Origin: Bacteroidales bacterium UBA1800
GTDB taxonomy: Bacteria; Bacteroidota; Bacteroidia; Bacteroidales; VadinHA17
Assembly (NCBI GenBank): GCA_002319915.1
Contig: DCFQ01000026.1
Span: forward strand, 1 to 24,915
Direction of reading: 5' to 3'
Length of the DNA: 24,915 bases
Below are positions 1 through 7,228 of the stretch, one piece after another. How positions within the stretch are numbered: the stretch's first letter is position 1; each line of letters begins with the position of its first letter. Made by a program: the position numbers and the translations under genes. The notes under the pieces were generated by a model. The model made no database searches. It saw nothing but the letters and a program-made list of their open reading frames with translations, and was not told the DNA's origin.

Positions 1-8
1 GCAAATAG

Positions 9-111
9 CCCGAGGGTCAAATATCCCTAGGGGCAAATATCCCTAGGGGCAAATATCCCTAGGGGCAATGATCCCTAGGGGCAATTATCCCTAGGAACAA
101 TTATCCCTATA
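9..111. repeat. 16-bp tandem array with CCCTAGGG core (left copy)
   Basis: About seven head-to-tail copies of a 16-nt unit, beginning near positions 9, 25, 41, 57, 73, 89 and 105. The core CCCTAGGGG is palindromic and is followed by CAAATAT or a variant such as CAATTAT. The central copies are nearly identical and the outer ones have decayed. There are no unique spacers, so it is not a CRISPR array. The same unit recurs, inverted and more degenerate, at about 5119-5205 on the other side of the efflux operon. Confidence 0.9.
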
Positions 112-163
112 TGCGATACATGAATTTATAGATCAGGAATTTATGAAACACAAAAAGTGAATT
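98..163 (-). repeat. 66-nt linker of compound inverted element (left copy)
   Basis: Read on the minus strand, this stretch aligns without gaps to 5066-5131 on the plus strand, with 49 of 66 positions identical by hand count. It lies between the 16-bp array and the hairpin at 167-250, in the same relative order as at the right end. The two flanks of the efflux operon are therefore diverged inverted copies of one element, not independent simple repeats. No ORF or known RNA family was recognised in it. Confidence 0.75.
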
Positions 164-166
164 TTC

Positions 167-250
167 GGCTGGTTTGCTTGTCGGCTACATTGGTTTTTAG
201 AAATACGTCAGACAAGCAGACTAGCAGTCCAACAGACCAGAATACCAGCC
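167..250. repeat. Imperfect hairpin downstream of tolC (left copy)
   Basis: Outer arms GGCTGG (167-172) and CCAGCC (245-250) enclose inner arms GTTTGCTTGTC (172-182) and GACAAGCAGAC (211-221), which pair at 10 of 11 positions. The right arm is rich in CAGAC/CCAG words, like the hairpin at 4992-5065. It starts 9 nt beyond the tolC stop codon on the minus strand and could act as a transcript end or 3' stabiliser, but no clean T-tract follows. Confidence 0.6.
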
Positions 251-258
251 CTCCGACC

Positions 259-1599
259 TCAATAAAGCCTTTCCCCCAGGGCTGCCTTCAGCCTGTAGAC
301 ACTGGCAGAATAGTCAATTTTTGCCTTGAGTAGCATCAACCGGCTTTCGGATACTGATGTGTTGGTATCAAGGAGTTCCAGGTTGGTGATCACACCTGCC
401 TTAAAGCTGGTCTCTGCCAGCGAATAAGCTTTGAGGGCCTGGTCAAGCTGAAGAGTGAACTGAACAACCTTCTGCCTGGCTGACTCCAGGTAAGATTGTG
501 CCTCCTGAACCTCCGAGGTTATGTTTCTCCTGGTACTTTCAGCATCGTACTCCGAGCTGTTGATCGCAGATTTTGCCTGAAGAAGATTGTACTTGGTCTT
601 CATCCCGTCAAAGATCGGAATGGAAAAGCCCACACCTGCCGAGTAGTTTGGTCGTAACTGATTGAGGTTTGGATAATATCCATTCTTAGCCCCGCCTGTA
701 ACTGACAGGCTGAAAAGAGGCCTGTTGAGTGTCCTGATCAGATCATATCTCAATCCGGCAATAGCGGTTCTTTCCTTGCTCATAAGCATCTCATCGCGGT
801 TTCGCAGGGCAAAAGCCTGCAATGAGTCCTTGTCTGCCGCCGGTGGTGTAACATTTAGTTCTTCCCTGACAACGGCCTTAAGTTCCTCTTTCCCGAGCAG
901 CGATCCAAGGTAAGCGCGCTGGACATCAAGTGAGGAGAGGATATCGACTTTCTGGCTCTCTGTCGTTGAGATCCTTACTTCGGTAGTCAGTATCTGATAA
1001 TCAGTAGCAGATCCTGTGGCTTTCATAGTCTTCACATATCTGAGATGCTCCTCAAGAGTAGCCAGTTGTTCATCCTTAATCCTGGCTGCCTGCTGAAGAT
1101 AGGCTATGGTATAAAAGCTGTTCACAGCGGCCATTGACATTTTCTGTTTAACCTGCTCAAGTGTCTGACCGCCCAGGACCTTGTTCTCCTTTTCGATTGC
1201 AACACTTTGTCTTGTCCTTCCAAAATCATAAATGAGCTGCCTGTAGTTGACGGAGCCTGTATAATTATTATCCGGGTAAAGCTGGACAGTCCCTATCTCA
1301 GGTATAGTGAACTTCAGAACTGGTCCGATGTTTGCAAAGCTGGCTGAAGCATCGACTTGCGGATAATACCCTGTCCGGGCCAGTCCGATCCTGGCGTCGG
1401 CATTATTCAGTGCTTCTTCGGCACCCTTGATTGTCGGATGATTTTTAACAATCTCTTCTATAATATATTTCAGTGTAAGGGAATCACTGACAATTGCTTT
1501 CCCTTGATCCTGATTCTCCTGGCAACTGGAAACCTTTCCATAAACCGACAACAGGATTAGAATGGCAGAAATTACCAATATCTTGACTATTTTATTCAT
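259..1599 (-). CDS. tolC: TolC-family outer membrane efflux protein
   Basis: Outer-membrane channel of a tripartite efflux pump, expected to form a trimeric barrel with a periplasmic alpha-helical tunnel that docks on the adaptor encoded upstream. The 446-aa product begins with a signal peptide (MNKIVKILVISAILILL...) and then shows the duplicated long-helix layout of the OEP family, including the usual N-terminal phrases NHPTIKGAEEALNNADARIG and GYYPQVDASAS, and ends in a second long-helix repeat. The frame is open further upstream to 1698, but I chose the ATG at 1599 because it directly precedes the signal peptide. It overlaps the end of the MFS gene by 8 nt, which indicates translational coupling. 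It is the last gene of the tetR-emrA-emrB-tolC operon. The symbol is by family, not proven orthology. Confidence 0.9.
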   Translation of the reverse strand: MNKIVKILVISAILILLSVYGKVSSCQENQDQGKAIVSDSLTLKYIIEEIVKNHPTIKGAEEALNNADARIGLARTGYYPQVDASASFANIGPVLKFTIPEIGTVQLYPDNNYTGSVNYRQLIYDFGRTRQSVAIEKENKVLGGQTLEQVKQKMSMAAVNSFYTIAYLQQAARIKDEQLATLEEHLRYVKTMKATGSATDYQILTTEVRISTTESQKVDILSSLDVQRAYLGSLLGKEELKAVVREELNVTPPAADKDSLQAFALRNRDEMLMSKERTAIAGLRYDLIRTLNRPLFSLSVTGGAKNGYYPNLNQLRPNYSAGVGFSIPIFDGMKTKYNLLQAKSAINSSEYDAESTRRNITSEVQEAQSYLESARQKVVQFTLQLDQALKAYSLAETSFKAGVITNLELLDTNTSVSESRLMLLKAKIDYSASVYRLKAALGERLY

Positions 1600-3214
1600 G
1601 AACTCCGAGTTTTTCAATTTTGGATTTTCTTGTATGCATAAACAGTATCGGGATACCACCAACCAGGGTAATGATTGCCGCCAACAGGAAGTCGTCATTG
1701 ATCCCCTCTATATAAGCCTGCTTCCCGATATTCGAAACAATCGCCGATGGGGAATAGGTCGCTGCACCGGCAGGGGACATTCCGGCAGTGTGCTGAAGCT
1801 GGAACCTGATCCTGTCTGAAGTGATCTGGTAAGTTTGTGATTTTGCATTCAGGGCTGACCCGTACTGCTGATTGTGGAATATTGTCCTGGTTGTGAGCAT
1901 CGTTGCAAGTATTGCCACCCCCAGGCTCCCGCCAAGCTGGCGGACCGAGTTGGATATGCCGGAGGCCTGGGCCATTTTTTGCTTTGATATTTCACTGATG
2001 GAGACAGTGTTGAGTGCTGTGAATGCAAGCCCCATTCCAAAGCCCCTGACATACAAGGAGATCATTATGGCCTTCATTTCACTGAGGAAAGAGAGCTTCG
2101 AATTCAGATAAAAACTGAACGCGGTAAGCAATATCCCAAGCATTATAGGGATCTTGGGATTTATCCTGTCAGAGATCCTTCCAGAAAACGGGGCTACAAA
2201 TCCCTGTATAATACCGACCGGTATGAACACCGAACCTGCCTGGAGGGCGGTATAGCCCATTGAATTCTGGAGATAGACCGGCAGCAGGAAGGTACTTCCG
2301 AACATTCCCATGCTGAAAAACACCATCATTATTATTGCCAGGCCGAAATTGTGGTTTCCCAGCAGCCTGAGATCAATTATTGGATCTTCCGCAAGGAATT
2401 CTGCAGTAATAAAGACGGCAAGTGCAATTAGGGAAATGGCTGCACAAAGCAAAATGTATGGAGCATGCCAGCCTGACGAATTTGTAGCTGCTGTGGTCTC
2501 AGACAAGGCATATAGTGTAAGCGGAAGGAAAATTGTGATAGATATGAATCCCACCATGTCAAATTTCCTTCTTGTCGGATGCTTGTACTCAGTCTGGATG
2601 ATAATAGTGAACAGCATTGCAATTATTCCGATCGGAATATTCAGACCGAAGATCAGCTGCCAGTTGAAATTATCGATAATGAATCCTCCCAGAGTGGGGC
2701 CAAATGAAATGGACGCCGCAGCCGAGATCCCCCAGAATCCCAGTGCAAGGCCCCTTTGCTTTGCAGGAAATTCCCTGGTAATAATTGCCATGCCGAGCGG
2801 CTGGAGAGTTCCTGCACCCAATCCCTGGACTATCCTAGACACTATCAGCATATTCTCGTTTGAGGAGAGGCTGCACATGAATGATCCAAGAGTGAATCCC
2901 AAAAGGCCAAGGAAATACATCCTTTTAAATCCGAACCTGTCAGCGAGCCAGCCTGAAGTAGGAAGCATCACCGCCATTGCAAGCATATATGCAGTTATGA
3001 TCCACTGCACCTTATCAAGCCCTATGCCGAACGATGCCATGATCTTTGGAAGTCCGGTGTTGACTACCGTACCATCGAGCACAGCCATAAATGTCCCGAA
3101 CATTATATTCCCCAGGAGAAGCCATTTATATCTCTTGTGCCTCGGATGGAAGACCGAATCAGGTTTCCTCAGGAGGTTCCGGATCCTGTGTGAGGGTGTT
3201 CTGCCTCTTTGCAT
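1592..3214 (-). CDS. emrB: DHA2-family MFS multidrug transporter (EmrB/QacA type)
   Basis: Inner-membrane proton-driven drug exporter with 14 predicted membrane spans, 540 aa, the usual size for the family. Family motifs are visible: motif D1 LDGTVVNTGLP at about residues 46-56, motif A GWLADRFGFKR at 88-98, the antiporter motif C around residues 162-177 ending in GPTLGG, and FGLNIPIG at about 189-196. The N-terminus carries a basic 30-residue cytoplasmic extension. The gene starts 2 nt after the emrA stop codon and overlaps tolC by 8 nt, so these three genes are surely co-transcribed and should form one envelope-spanning pump. The substrate cannot be read from sequence. Confidence 0.93.
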   Translation of the reverse strand: MQRGRTPSHRIRNLLRKPDSVFHPRHKRYKWLLLGNIMFGTFMAVLDGTVVNTGLPKIMASFGIGLDKVQWIITAYMLAMAVMLPTSGWLADRFGFKRMYFLGLLGFTLGSFMCSLSSNENMLIVSRIVQGLGAGTLQPLGMAIITREFPAKQRGLALGFWGISAAASISFGPTLGGFIIDNFNWQLIFGLNIPIGIIAMLFTIIIQTEYKHPTRRKFDMVGFISITIFLPLTLYALSETTAATNSSGWHAPYILLCAAISLIALAVFITAEFLAEDPIIDLRLLGNHNFGLAIIMMVFFSMGMFGSTFLLPVYLQNSMGYTALQAGSVFIPVGIIQGFVAPFSGRISDRINPKIPIMLGILLTAFSFYLNSKLSFLSEMKAIMISLYVRGFGMGLAFTALNTVSISEISKQKMAQASGISNSVRQLGGSLGVAILATMLTTRTIFHNQQYGSALNAKSQTYQITSDRIRFQLQHTAGMSPAGAATYSPSAIVSNIGKQAYIEGINDDFLLAAIITLVGGIPILFMHTRKSKIEKLGVHE

Positions 3215-3216
3215 CG

Positions 3217-4224
3217 TTATTTCTTTGCAATCTTGACAACTGCCGACATTCCGGTAAGGATGTTGAAGTCTGAAACTGGTTTCCCGTTATCGGCAGAATC
3301 AATGGAGATCCTGATTGGTATCCTCTGTGTTACCTTAGTAAAATTGCCTGAAGCATTGTTGGCAGGGATTAGTGAAAAGACCGAAGCTGTGCTTGATCCC
3401 ATCAGGTACACTTTTCCATAGAACCTGACGCGCGGAAACGCATCTATTGAAAGCCTGACATTCTGCCCGTCGTGGATCTCGGCAATTTTTGTCTCTTCAA
3501 GAAATGCCGAAATCCATTTTTCCTTATCATCTGTGACTGTGAATACCGACTGTCCCGGCTGGATCACATCTCCCGGAAGGAGCCAACGCCTCGAAATGAT
3601 ACCGTCGGACGGACAATATAATTTGACGTTCCTGAGTTGAGTTTCAATCACATTAACCTGGGCATCAGCGGTGGATGCAGCAGCAGCTGCCGACTTCACT
3701 GATGCTCTGGATACGCTTAACATGGCTTTTGAAGCATTCACCTGTGCCGATGCTGCCTCAAAGGCTTTTTTCATATGATCGAACTGCTCCTGGGTAATTA
3801 CGCCGCCTTCAAGCTGCGCCTTTGCCCGGTCGAAGTCATCCTTTGCCCGTTCATGATTTATTTCGACGACTTTCAGTCCGGCTTCATCTGACGCAAGCTT
3901 CGATTCTGACTGGCTTACATTCGTCAGGGCCTGCGCCTTCAGGGCAATTGCCTGGTTCTTCTGGGCCAGGAGGTCTGAACTGTCAAGCACCGCCAGAAGC
4001 TGCCCCCTGACCACCCTGTCACCCTCCTGGGCGTAAACTGCAGCTATCCTGCCGAGAATTTTGGAGCTTACCGTAATATTATCTGCATCCACGTGAGCAT
4101 CGTCAGTGGAGATGAATGTGGAGTAATCCTTGTACCAATACCAGGCTCCAACCAGAACGGCAATAATCACAAGCGCCAGTGGAACATAAACCCTGAATTT
4201 TTTTTTCTTTGAATCTGCTGCCAT
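3217..4224 (-). CDS. emrA: HlyD/EmrA-family periplasmic adaptor subunit
   Basis: Membrane-fusion protein linking the MFS transporter to the TolC-like channel. It has 335 aa, with one N-terminal membrane helix (about residues 13-32) followed by STDDAHVDAD, typical of EmrA proteins. A lipoyl-like half (GRIAAVYAQEGDRVVRGQLL) comes next, then an alanine-rich coiled-coil hairpin (about 85-190), the second lipoyl half (CPSDGIISRRWLLPGDVIQPG) and a beta-barrel. The C-terminal part contains NFTKVTQRIPIRI, a hallmark of EmrA adaptors. It lies 27 nt after the tetR stop and 2 nt before emrB. Length and motifs are complete. Confidence 0.93.
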   Translation of the reverse strand: MAADSKKKKFRVYVPLALVIIAVLVGAWYWYKDYSTFISTDDAHVDADNITVSSKILGRIAAVYAQEGDRVVRGQLLAVLDSSDLLAQKNQAIALKAQALTNVSQSESKLASDEAGLKVVEINHERAKDDFDRAKAQLEGGVITQEQFDHMKKAFEAASAQVNASKAMLSVSRASVKSAAAAASTADAQVNVIETQLRNVKLYCPSDGIISRRWLLPGDVIQPGQSVFTVTDDKEKWISAFLEETKIAEIHDGQNVRLSIDAFPRVRFYGKVYLMGSSTASVFSLIPANNASGNFTKVTQRIPIRISIDSADNGKPVSDFNILTGMSAVVKIAKK

Positions 4225-4251
4225 CTTAAAAAATATTAAAAACTTCTATAG

Positions 4252-4869
4252 TTATTTATACATCAATCCTTTAATAAATATTTCTGTAATATCATTCACC
4301 TTATCGGAGAGGGCCCTGAATTCAGAATCTTCGATAACAAGAAGGTCCTTTTCAGAAATGAAGGCGCTTCGCAGTCCCCTCAGAAGATCAAGATAAAGTG
4401 ACGCAACCTTTGATACGTCGTCAATATTGAATTTGTTCGCCTGTATTCCGTTTTCAAGAATTCGGATGACAATTTTCATTTCTTCGTCACGAAAACGCTT
4501 TACCGAATTGGCAATAAGTGGCTTAAGGCTAGAGAGCAAAGTCAGTCTGATCCTGCTTAGATTCATAAGCTTCCTGAAATAGGAGAGCCTGGTGAGTGCA
4601 TATTTCCGAAGGCTCTCGGCCGGATCAGGTATATTTAAAATGTCTTTCTCAAGGATTCTGAGGAATTCGGATTGTTCCTTTGAAATGACGCTTTTATATA
4701 GACTTTCCTTATCAGGAAAATAATAATACAGTGCCGCTTTCGAAATCCTGAGATCATTTGCTATCTCCCTCATTGAGGTCTTTTCAACGCCGTAGAGGCC
4801 AAACCATTTCTGGGCAGTGGTGACTATCGTTTCTGCCTTGTCTTCCCGGTGACGTTCTTCGGTTCTCAA
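4252..4869 (-). CDS. TetR/AcrR-family transcriptional repressor of the efflux operon
   Basis: DNA-binding regulator with an N-terminal helix-turn-helix (TSMREIANDLRISKAALYYYF, here split over about 21 residues) and a helical ligand-binding C-terminal half of about 150 residues. The frame opens at an ATG at 4914, but that ATG lies inside an inverted repeat (4904-4934) and upstream of a -7 box, TATATTTG on the minus strand (4889-4896). A transcript from that promoter could not contain it. I therefore prefer the TTG codon at 4869, giving 205 aa and an N-terminus of normal length for the family (LRTEERHREDKAET). It is the first gene of the efflux operon and probably represses it when no ligand is bound. 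The choice of start is inference; the family assignment is firm. Confidence 0.85.
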   Translation of the reverse strand: MRTEERHREDKAETIVTTAQKWFGLYGVEKTSMREIANDLRISKAALYYYFPDKESLYKSVISKEQSEFLRILEKDILNIPDPAESLRKYALTRLSYFRKLMNLSRIRLTLLSSLKPLIANSVKRFRDEEMKIVIRILENGIQANKFNIDDVSKVASLYLDLLRGLRSAFISEKDLLVIEDSEFRALSDKVNDITEIFIKGLMYK

Positions 4870-4888
4870 TCCGTGTAAATTTTGGCCG

Positions 4889-4896
4889 CAAATATA
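4889..4896 (-). promoter_or_regulatory. Bacteroidota-type -7 box for the tetR-efflux operon
   Basis: TATATTTG on the minus strand matches the Bacteroidota consensus TAnnTTTG. It would place transcription start near 4881, about 12 nt ahead of the proposed TTG start of tetR. No clear -33 TTTG was found. Confidence 0.5.
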
Positions 4897-4903
4897 CAAT
4901 ACC

Positions 4904-4934
4904 AATCTGACCATTTTGTTTAAAAAGTCAGATT
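4904..4934. promoter_or_regulatory. Probable TetR operator (inverted repeat)
   Basis: Perfect 8-bp arms AATCTGAC (4904-4911) and GTCAGATT (4927-4934) are separated by 15 nt. The repeat lies directly upstream of the candidate -7 box of the tetR operon, where binding would block RNA polymerase. The dyad form, and its place next to a TetR gene, support autorepression. Binding itself is inferred. Confidence 0.6.
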
Positions 4935-4991
4935 ATTTTGTAAAATATATCAACAGTGAGTGGAAAGAGAGGTTCGTCTAGCGGTTGTTTG

Positions 4992-5065
4992 GTTTGCTGG
5001 TTTGCTTTGCCTGCTGGTTTTCGAAAACCAAATTGGCAGACCAGGAGACCAGGAGACCGGCAGAC
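4992..5065. repeat. Imperfect hairpin of compound element (right copy)
   Basis: The left arm, rich in TTTGCTGG words (about 4992-5022), can fold back on the right arm rich in CAGACCAGGAGACC words (about 5034-5065), with TCGA near the loop. It shares word content with the hairpin at 167-250 and occupies the matching position relative to the linker. It can form in RNA from either strand. Confidence 0.6.
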
Positions 5066-5131
5066 AATTCACTTATTAAGCTTCATATATCACTGATCTA
5101 CAGGTTTACATGTCCCAAATAGGGATATTTG
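5066..5131 (+). repeat. 66-nt linker of compound inverted element (right copy)
   Basis: The inverted counterpart of 98-163: 49 of 66 positions agree in an ungapped alignment, best at the two ends (AATTCACTT and ATAGGGAT) and weakest near the middle. It joins the right hairpin to the right array. Confidence 0.75.
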
Positions 5132-5205
5132 CCCTAGGGATATTTGCCCCTATGGGTAAATGCACATAGGTGTAAATCCCAATATGTGCAAATGCATCTA
5201 TGCGG
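5119..5205. repeat. Degenerate ~16-nt array (right copy)
   Basis: Five or six decaying copies of an AGGGATATTTGCCCCT-like unit, at spacings of about 15-17 nt. The first two (5121, 5136) are near perfect and the later ones read TGGGTAAATGC, AGGTGTAAATC and TGTGCAAATGC. It is the reverse complement of the array at 9-111. Confidence 0.7.
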
Positions 5206-5221
5206 TTTTCCCCTCAATCCA

Positions 5222-5249
5222 GACTCACAACTCACGCCTGACGCCTCCC
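5222..5249. repeat. Heptamer repeat upstream of asnB
   Basis: Four consecutive 7-nt units, GACTCAC, AACTCAC, GCCTGAC and GCCTCCC, decaying from left to right. It is the same period as the repeats at 14350-14377 and 24891-24915, with a different sequence. Confidence 0.5.
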
Positions 5250-5381
5250 AACCACCACCCAAAAACATGATTTTTGTCATATTAATATTTTAACGCAATA
5301 TGAACTATTTGATAATGATTGTTAATATTCAAGGGCCTTATTATTAAATATTTTTAGTTATTCTGTTATTTCTTTTGATAT

Positions 5382-5415
5382 TTTGTTTTGAAAATAAAAT
5401 ATTTCATTATTTTTG
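5382..5415 (+). promoter_or_regulatory. Candidate promoter of asnB
   Basis: TATTTTTG (5408-5415) matches the TAnnTTTG -7 consensus. TTTG occurs upstream at 5387-5390 and 5382-5385, giving spacers of 17 or 22 nt that bracket the usual -33 distance. Transcription would start near 5423, about 30 nt ahead of the asnB ATG. Confidence 0.5.
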
Positions 5416-5452
5416 GCACCTGCTTTAATACTGATTATAACAAGCATCATAT

Positions 5453-7120
5453 ATGTGCGGTATCATTGGAGTATTCGACTTAAAGAAAAATCATGCCGAC
5501 CTAAGGACAACAGTCCTTAAAATGTCTAAGAAGGTAAGGCACCGCGGACCCGACTGGTCAGGCATATTCGACTGCGACAAGGCAATCCTGGCACATGAAC
5601 GGCTTTCTATCGTAGATCCCCAGTCGGGACGTCAGCCCCTGTACAGCCGCGACGGCAACCTGATCCTGGCAGTGAATGGCGAAATATACAACCACCAGAC
5701 GATCAGGAAAAAATATGAGAAGTCATATGAATTCCTTACTCATTCCGACTGCGAGGTGATCCTTCCCCTTTACCGCGATAAAGGACCCGCATTCCTTGAG
5801 GAAATGAACGGGATCTTTGCATTCGCCCTTTACGATAAGGAGAAGGACTGCTACCTGATTGCCCGGGATCATATCGGCGTAGTCCCTCTTTACATGGGAT
5901 GGGACCAGTACGGGAATTTCTTTGTGGCCTCCGAGCTGAAAGCTCTTGAAGGGGTTTGCAACAGGATCCAGGAGTTTCTGCCCGGCCATTACCTCTATAG
6001 CCGCGACGGGATAATGAAGAAATGGTACAACCGCGACTGGAGCGATTATGAGGCAGTAAGGGACAAAAAGACTTCCATCAGCGATCTCAGGGAAGCTCTC
6101 GAAGCCTCGGTGCACCGGCAACTGATGTCGGATGTCCCCTACGGTGTCCTCCTCTCGGGAGGTCTTGATTCCTCGGTCGTTTCCGCTGTCGCAAAAAAGT
6201 TCGCACCACGCAGGATCGAATCGGGAGATAAAGTAGAGGCATGGTGGCCGCAGCTTCATTCGTTCGCTATCGGCCTCGAGGGTTCCCCCGACCTTGCTGC
6301 TGCAAGGAAAGTTGCAGCCCATATCGGGACCGTCCACCATGAAATCAACTTCACTGTCGATGAGGGCCTCGATGCAATACGCGATGTGATATATCACATT
6401 GAGACTTATGATGTTACAACCGTGCGGGCCTCGACTCCGATGTACCTGATGGCCAGGGTGATAAAATCAATGGGAGTGAAGATGGTCCTGTCAGGGGAGG
6501 GTGCCGACGAGATCTTCGGAGGCTATCTCTATTTTCACAAGGCACCGGATCCGCAAGCCTTTCACGATGAAACTGTAAGAAAGCTGGGCAAACTCCACCT
6601 GTACGACTGCCTGCGGGCCAATAAATCACTTGCAGCCTGGGGTGTGGAAGGGAGGGTCCCGTTCCTCGACAAGGAGTTCATGGATGTAGCTATGCGCCTG
6701 AATCCCGCGGATAAGATGATCGGATCCGGACGTATTGAAAAATGGGTCCTGAGGAAAGCATTTGAAGATTACCTTCCGGCAAGCGTTGCCTGGCGCCAGA
6801 AGGAACAGTTTTCAGATGGCGTGGGCTATACCTGGATCGATTCCCTGAAAAATCTGACTGCAAAGGAGATATCGGATGAACAGCTGGCCAATGCAAAGTA
6901 TAGGTTTCCGATCAACCCGCCCATGTCGAAGGAGGAATATTTCTACAGGTCTATATTTTACGAACATTTCCCGTCCGATTCTGCTGCTTCTTGTGTGCCT
7001 TCAGTGCCGTCTGTTGCCTGCAGCACCGCCGAAGCCCTTGCATGGGACCCATCGTTCAGGAACATGATCGATCCCTCAGGCCGAGCGGTGAAAAGTGTCC
7101 ATGTGGACTCATATAAGTAA
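5453..7120 (+). CDS. asnB: Asparagine synthase B (glutamine-hydrolysing)
   Basis: Cytoplasmic enzyme that makes asparagine from aspartate and ATP, using ammonia released from glutamine. The 555-aa length equals that of typical AsnB. Met1 is followed by Cys2 (MCGIIGVFD), the N-terminal nucleophile of the class II glutaminase exposed after Met removal, and RHRGPDWSG and VNGEIYNH are glutaminase landmarks. The synthetase half has the ATP pyrophosphatase loop SGGLDSS (residues 235-241), LSGEGADEIFGGY and the late substrate phrase VEGRVPFLDKEF. The start is fixed by Cys2. It stands alone after a long AT-rich leader and is followed by a repeat-bearing gap, so it is probably its own transcription unit. 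The last roughly 40 residues are the least conserved part. Confidence 0.97.
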   Translation: MCGIIGVFDLKKNHADLRTTVLKMSKKVRHRGPDWSGIFDCDKAILAHERLSIVDPQSGRQPLYSRDGNLILAVNGEIYNHQTIRKKYEKSYEFLTHSDCEVILPLYRDKGPAFLEEMNGIFAFALYDKEKDCYLIARDHIGVVPLYMGWDQYGNFFVASELKALEGVCNRIQEFLPGHYLYSRDGIMKKWYNRDWSDYEAVRDKKTSISDLREALEASVHRQLMSDVPYGVLLSGGLDSSVVSAVAKKFAPRRIESGDKVEAWWPQLHSFAIGLEGSPDLAAARKVAAHIGTVHHEINFTVDEGLDAIRDVIYHIETYDVTTVRASTPMYLMARVIKSMGVKMVLSGEGADEIFGGYLYFHKAPDPQAFHDETVRKLGKLHLYDCLRANKSLAAWGVEGRVPFLDKEFMDVAMRLNPADKMIGSGRIEKWVLRKAFEDYLPASVAWRQKEQFSDGVGYTWIDSLKNLTAKEISDEQLANAKYRFPINPPMSKEEYFYRSIFYEHFPSDSAASCVPSVPSVACSTAEALAWDPSFRNMIDPSGRAVKSVHVDSYK

Positions 7121-7154
7121 TAGCTTTCCCACGCGCCTCTGGAAGTTAAGAACT

Positions 7155-7183
7155 TACACGGAGAACACGGAGGAGTCACGGAG
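7155..7183. repeat. CACGGAG-type dispersed repeat (copy 1)
   Basis: Three CACGGAG words at spacings of 9-11 nt lie between asnB and the phosphotriesterase-family gene. Related copies are at 8300-8395 (with both hairpin arms) and 14245-14281. Only one arm is present here. Confidence 0.6.
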
Positions 7184-7228
7184 TTTAAGGTAAATTCTTT
7201 AATTTAGGCCGGACATATTCCTGTAACC

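Larger units (their letters stand above)
4935..5452. other. 518-nt intergenic region between tetR and asnB
   Basis: No coding region was seen. From left to right it holds a short AT-rich stretch, the CAGAC/CCAG hairpin (4992-5065), the 66-nt linker (5066-5131), the decayed 16-nt array (to about 5205), a heptamer repeat (5222-5249) and a very AT-rich stretch (about 5270-5450) carrying the asnB promoter. The first half mirrors the left flank of the efflux operon; the second half is the leader of asnB. Confidence 0.7.

Noticed and set aside
9..111. Short regularly spaced repeats suggesting a CRISPR array.
   Set aside because: The units are 16 nt in direct tandem with no unique spacers, and no cas genes are in the window.
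2310..3236. A 308-codon open frame on the plus strand across the emrB gene.
   Set aside because: It is antisense to a well-supported transporter, has no recognisable domain or signal, and its composition mirrors the opposite strand.
1..5205. Composite transposon carrying the efflux operon.
   Set aside because: The flanking elements are inverted and homologous, but no transposase, terminal motif or target duplication could be identified, so mobility is not claimed.
5723..6397. A 224-codon open frame antisense to asnB.
   Set aside because: It lies wholly within a conserved gene on the other strand and resembles no family.
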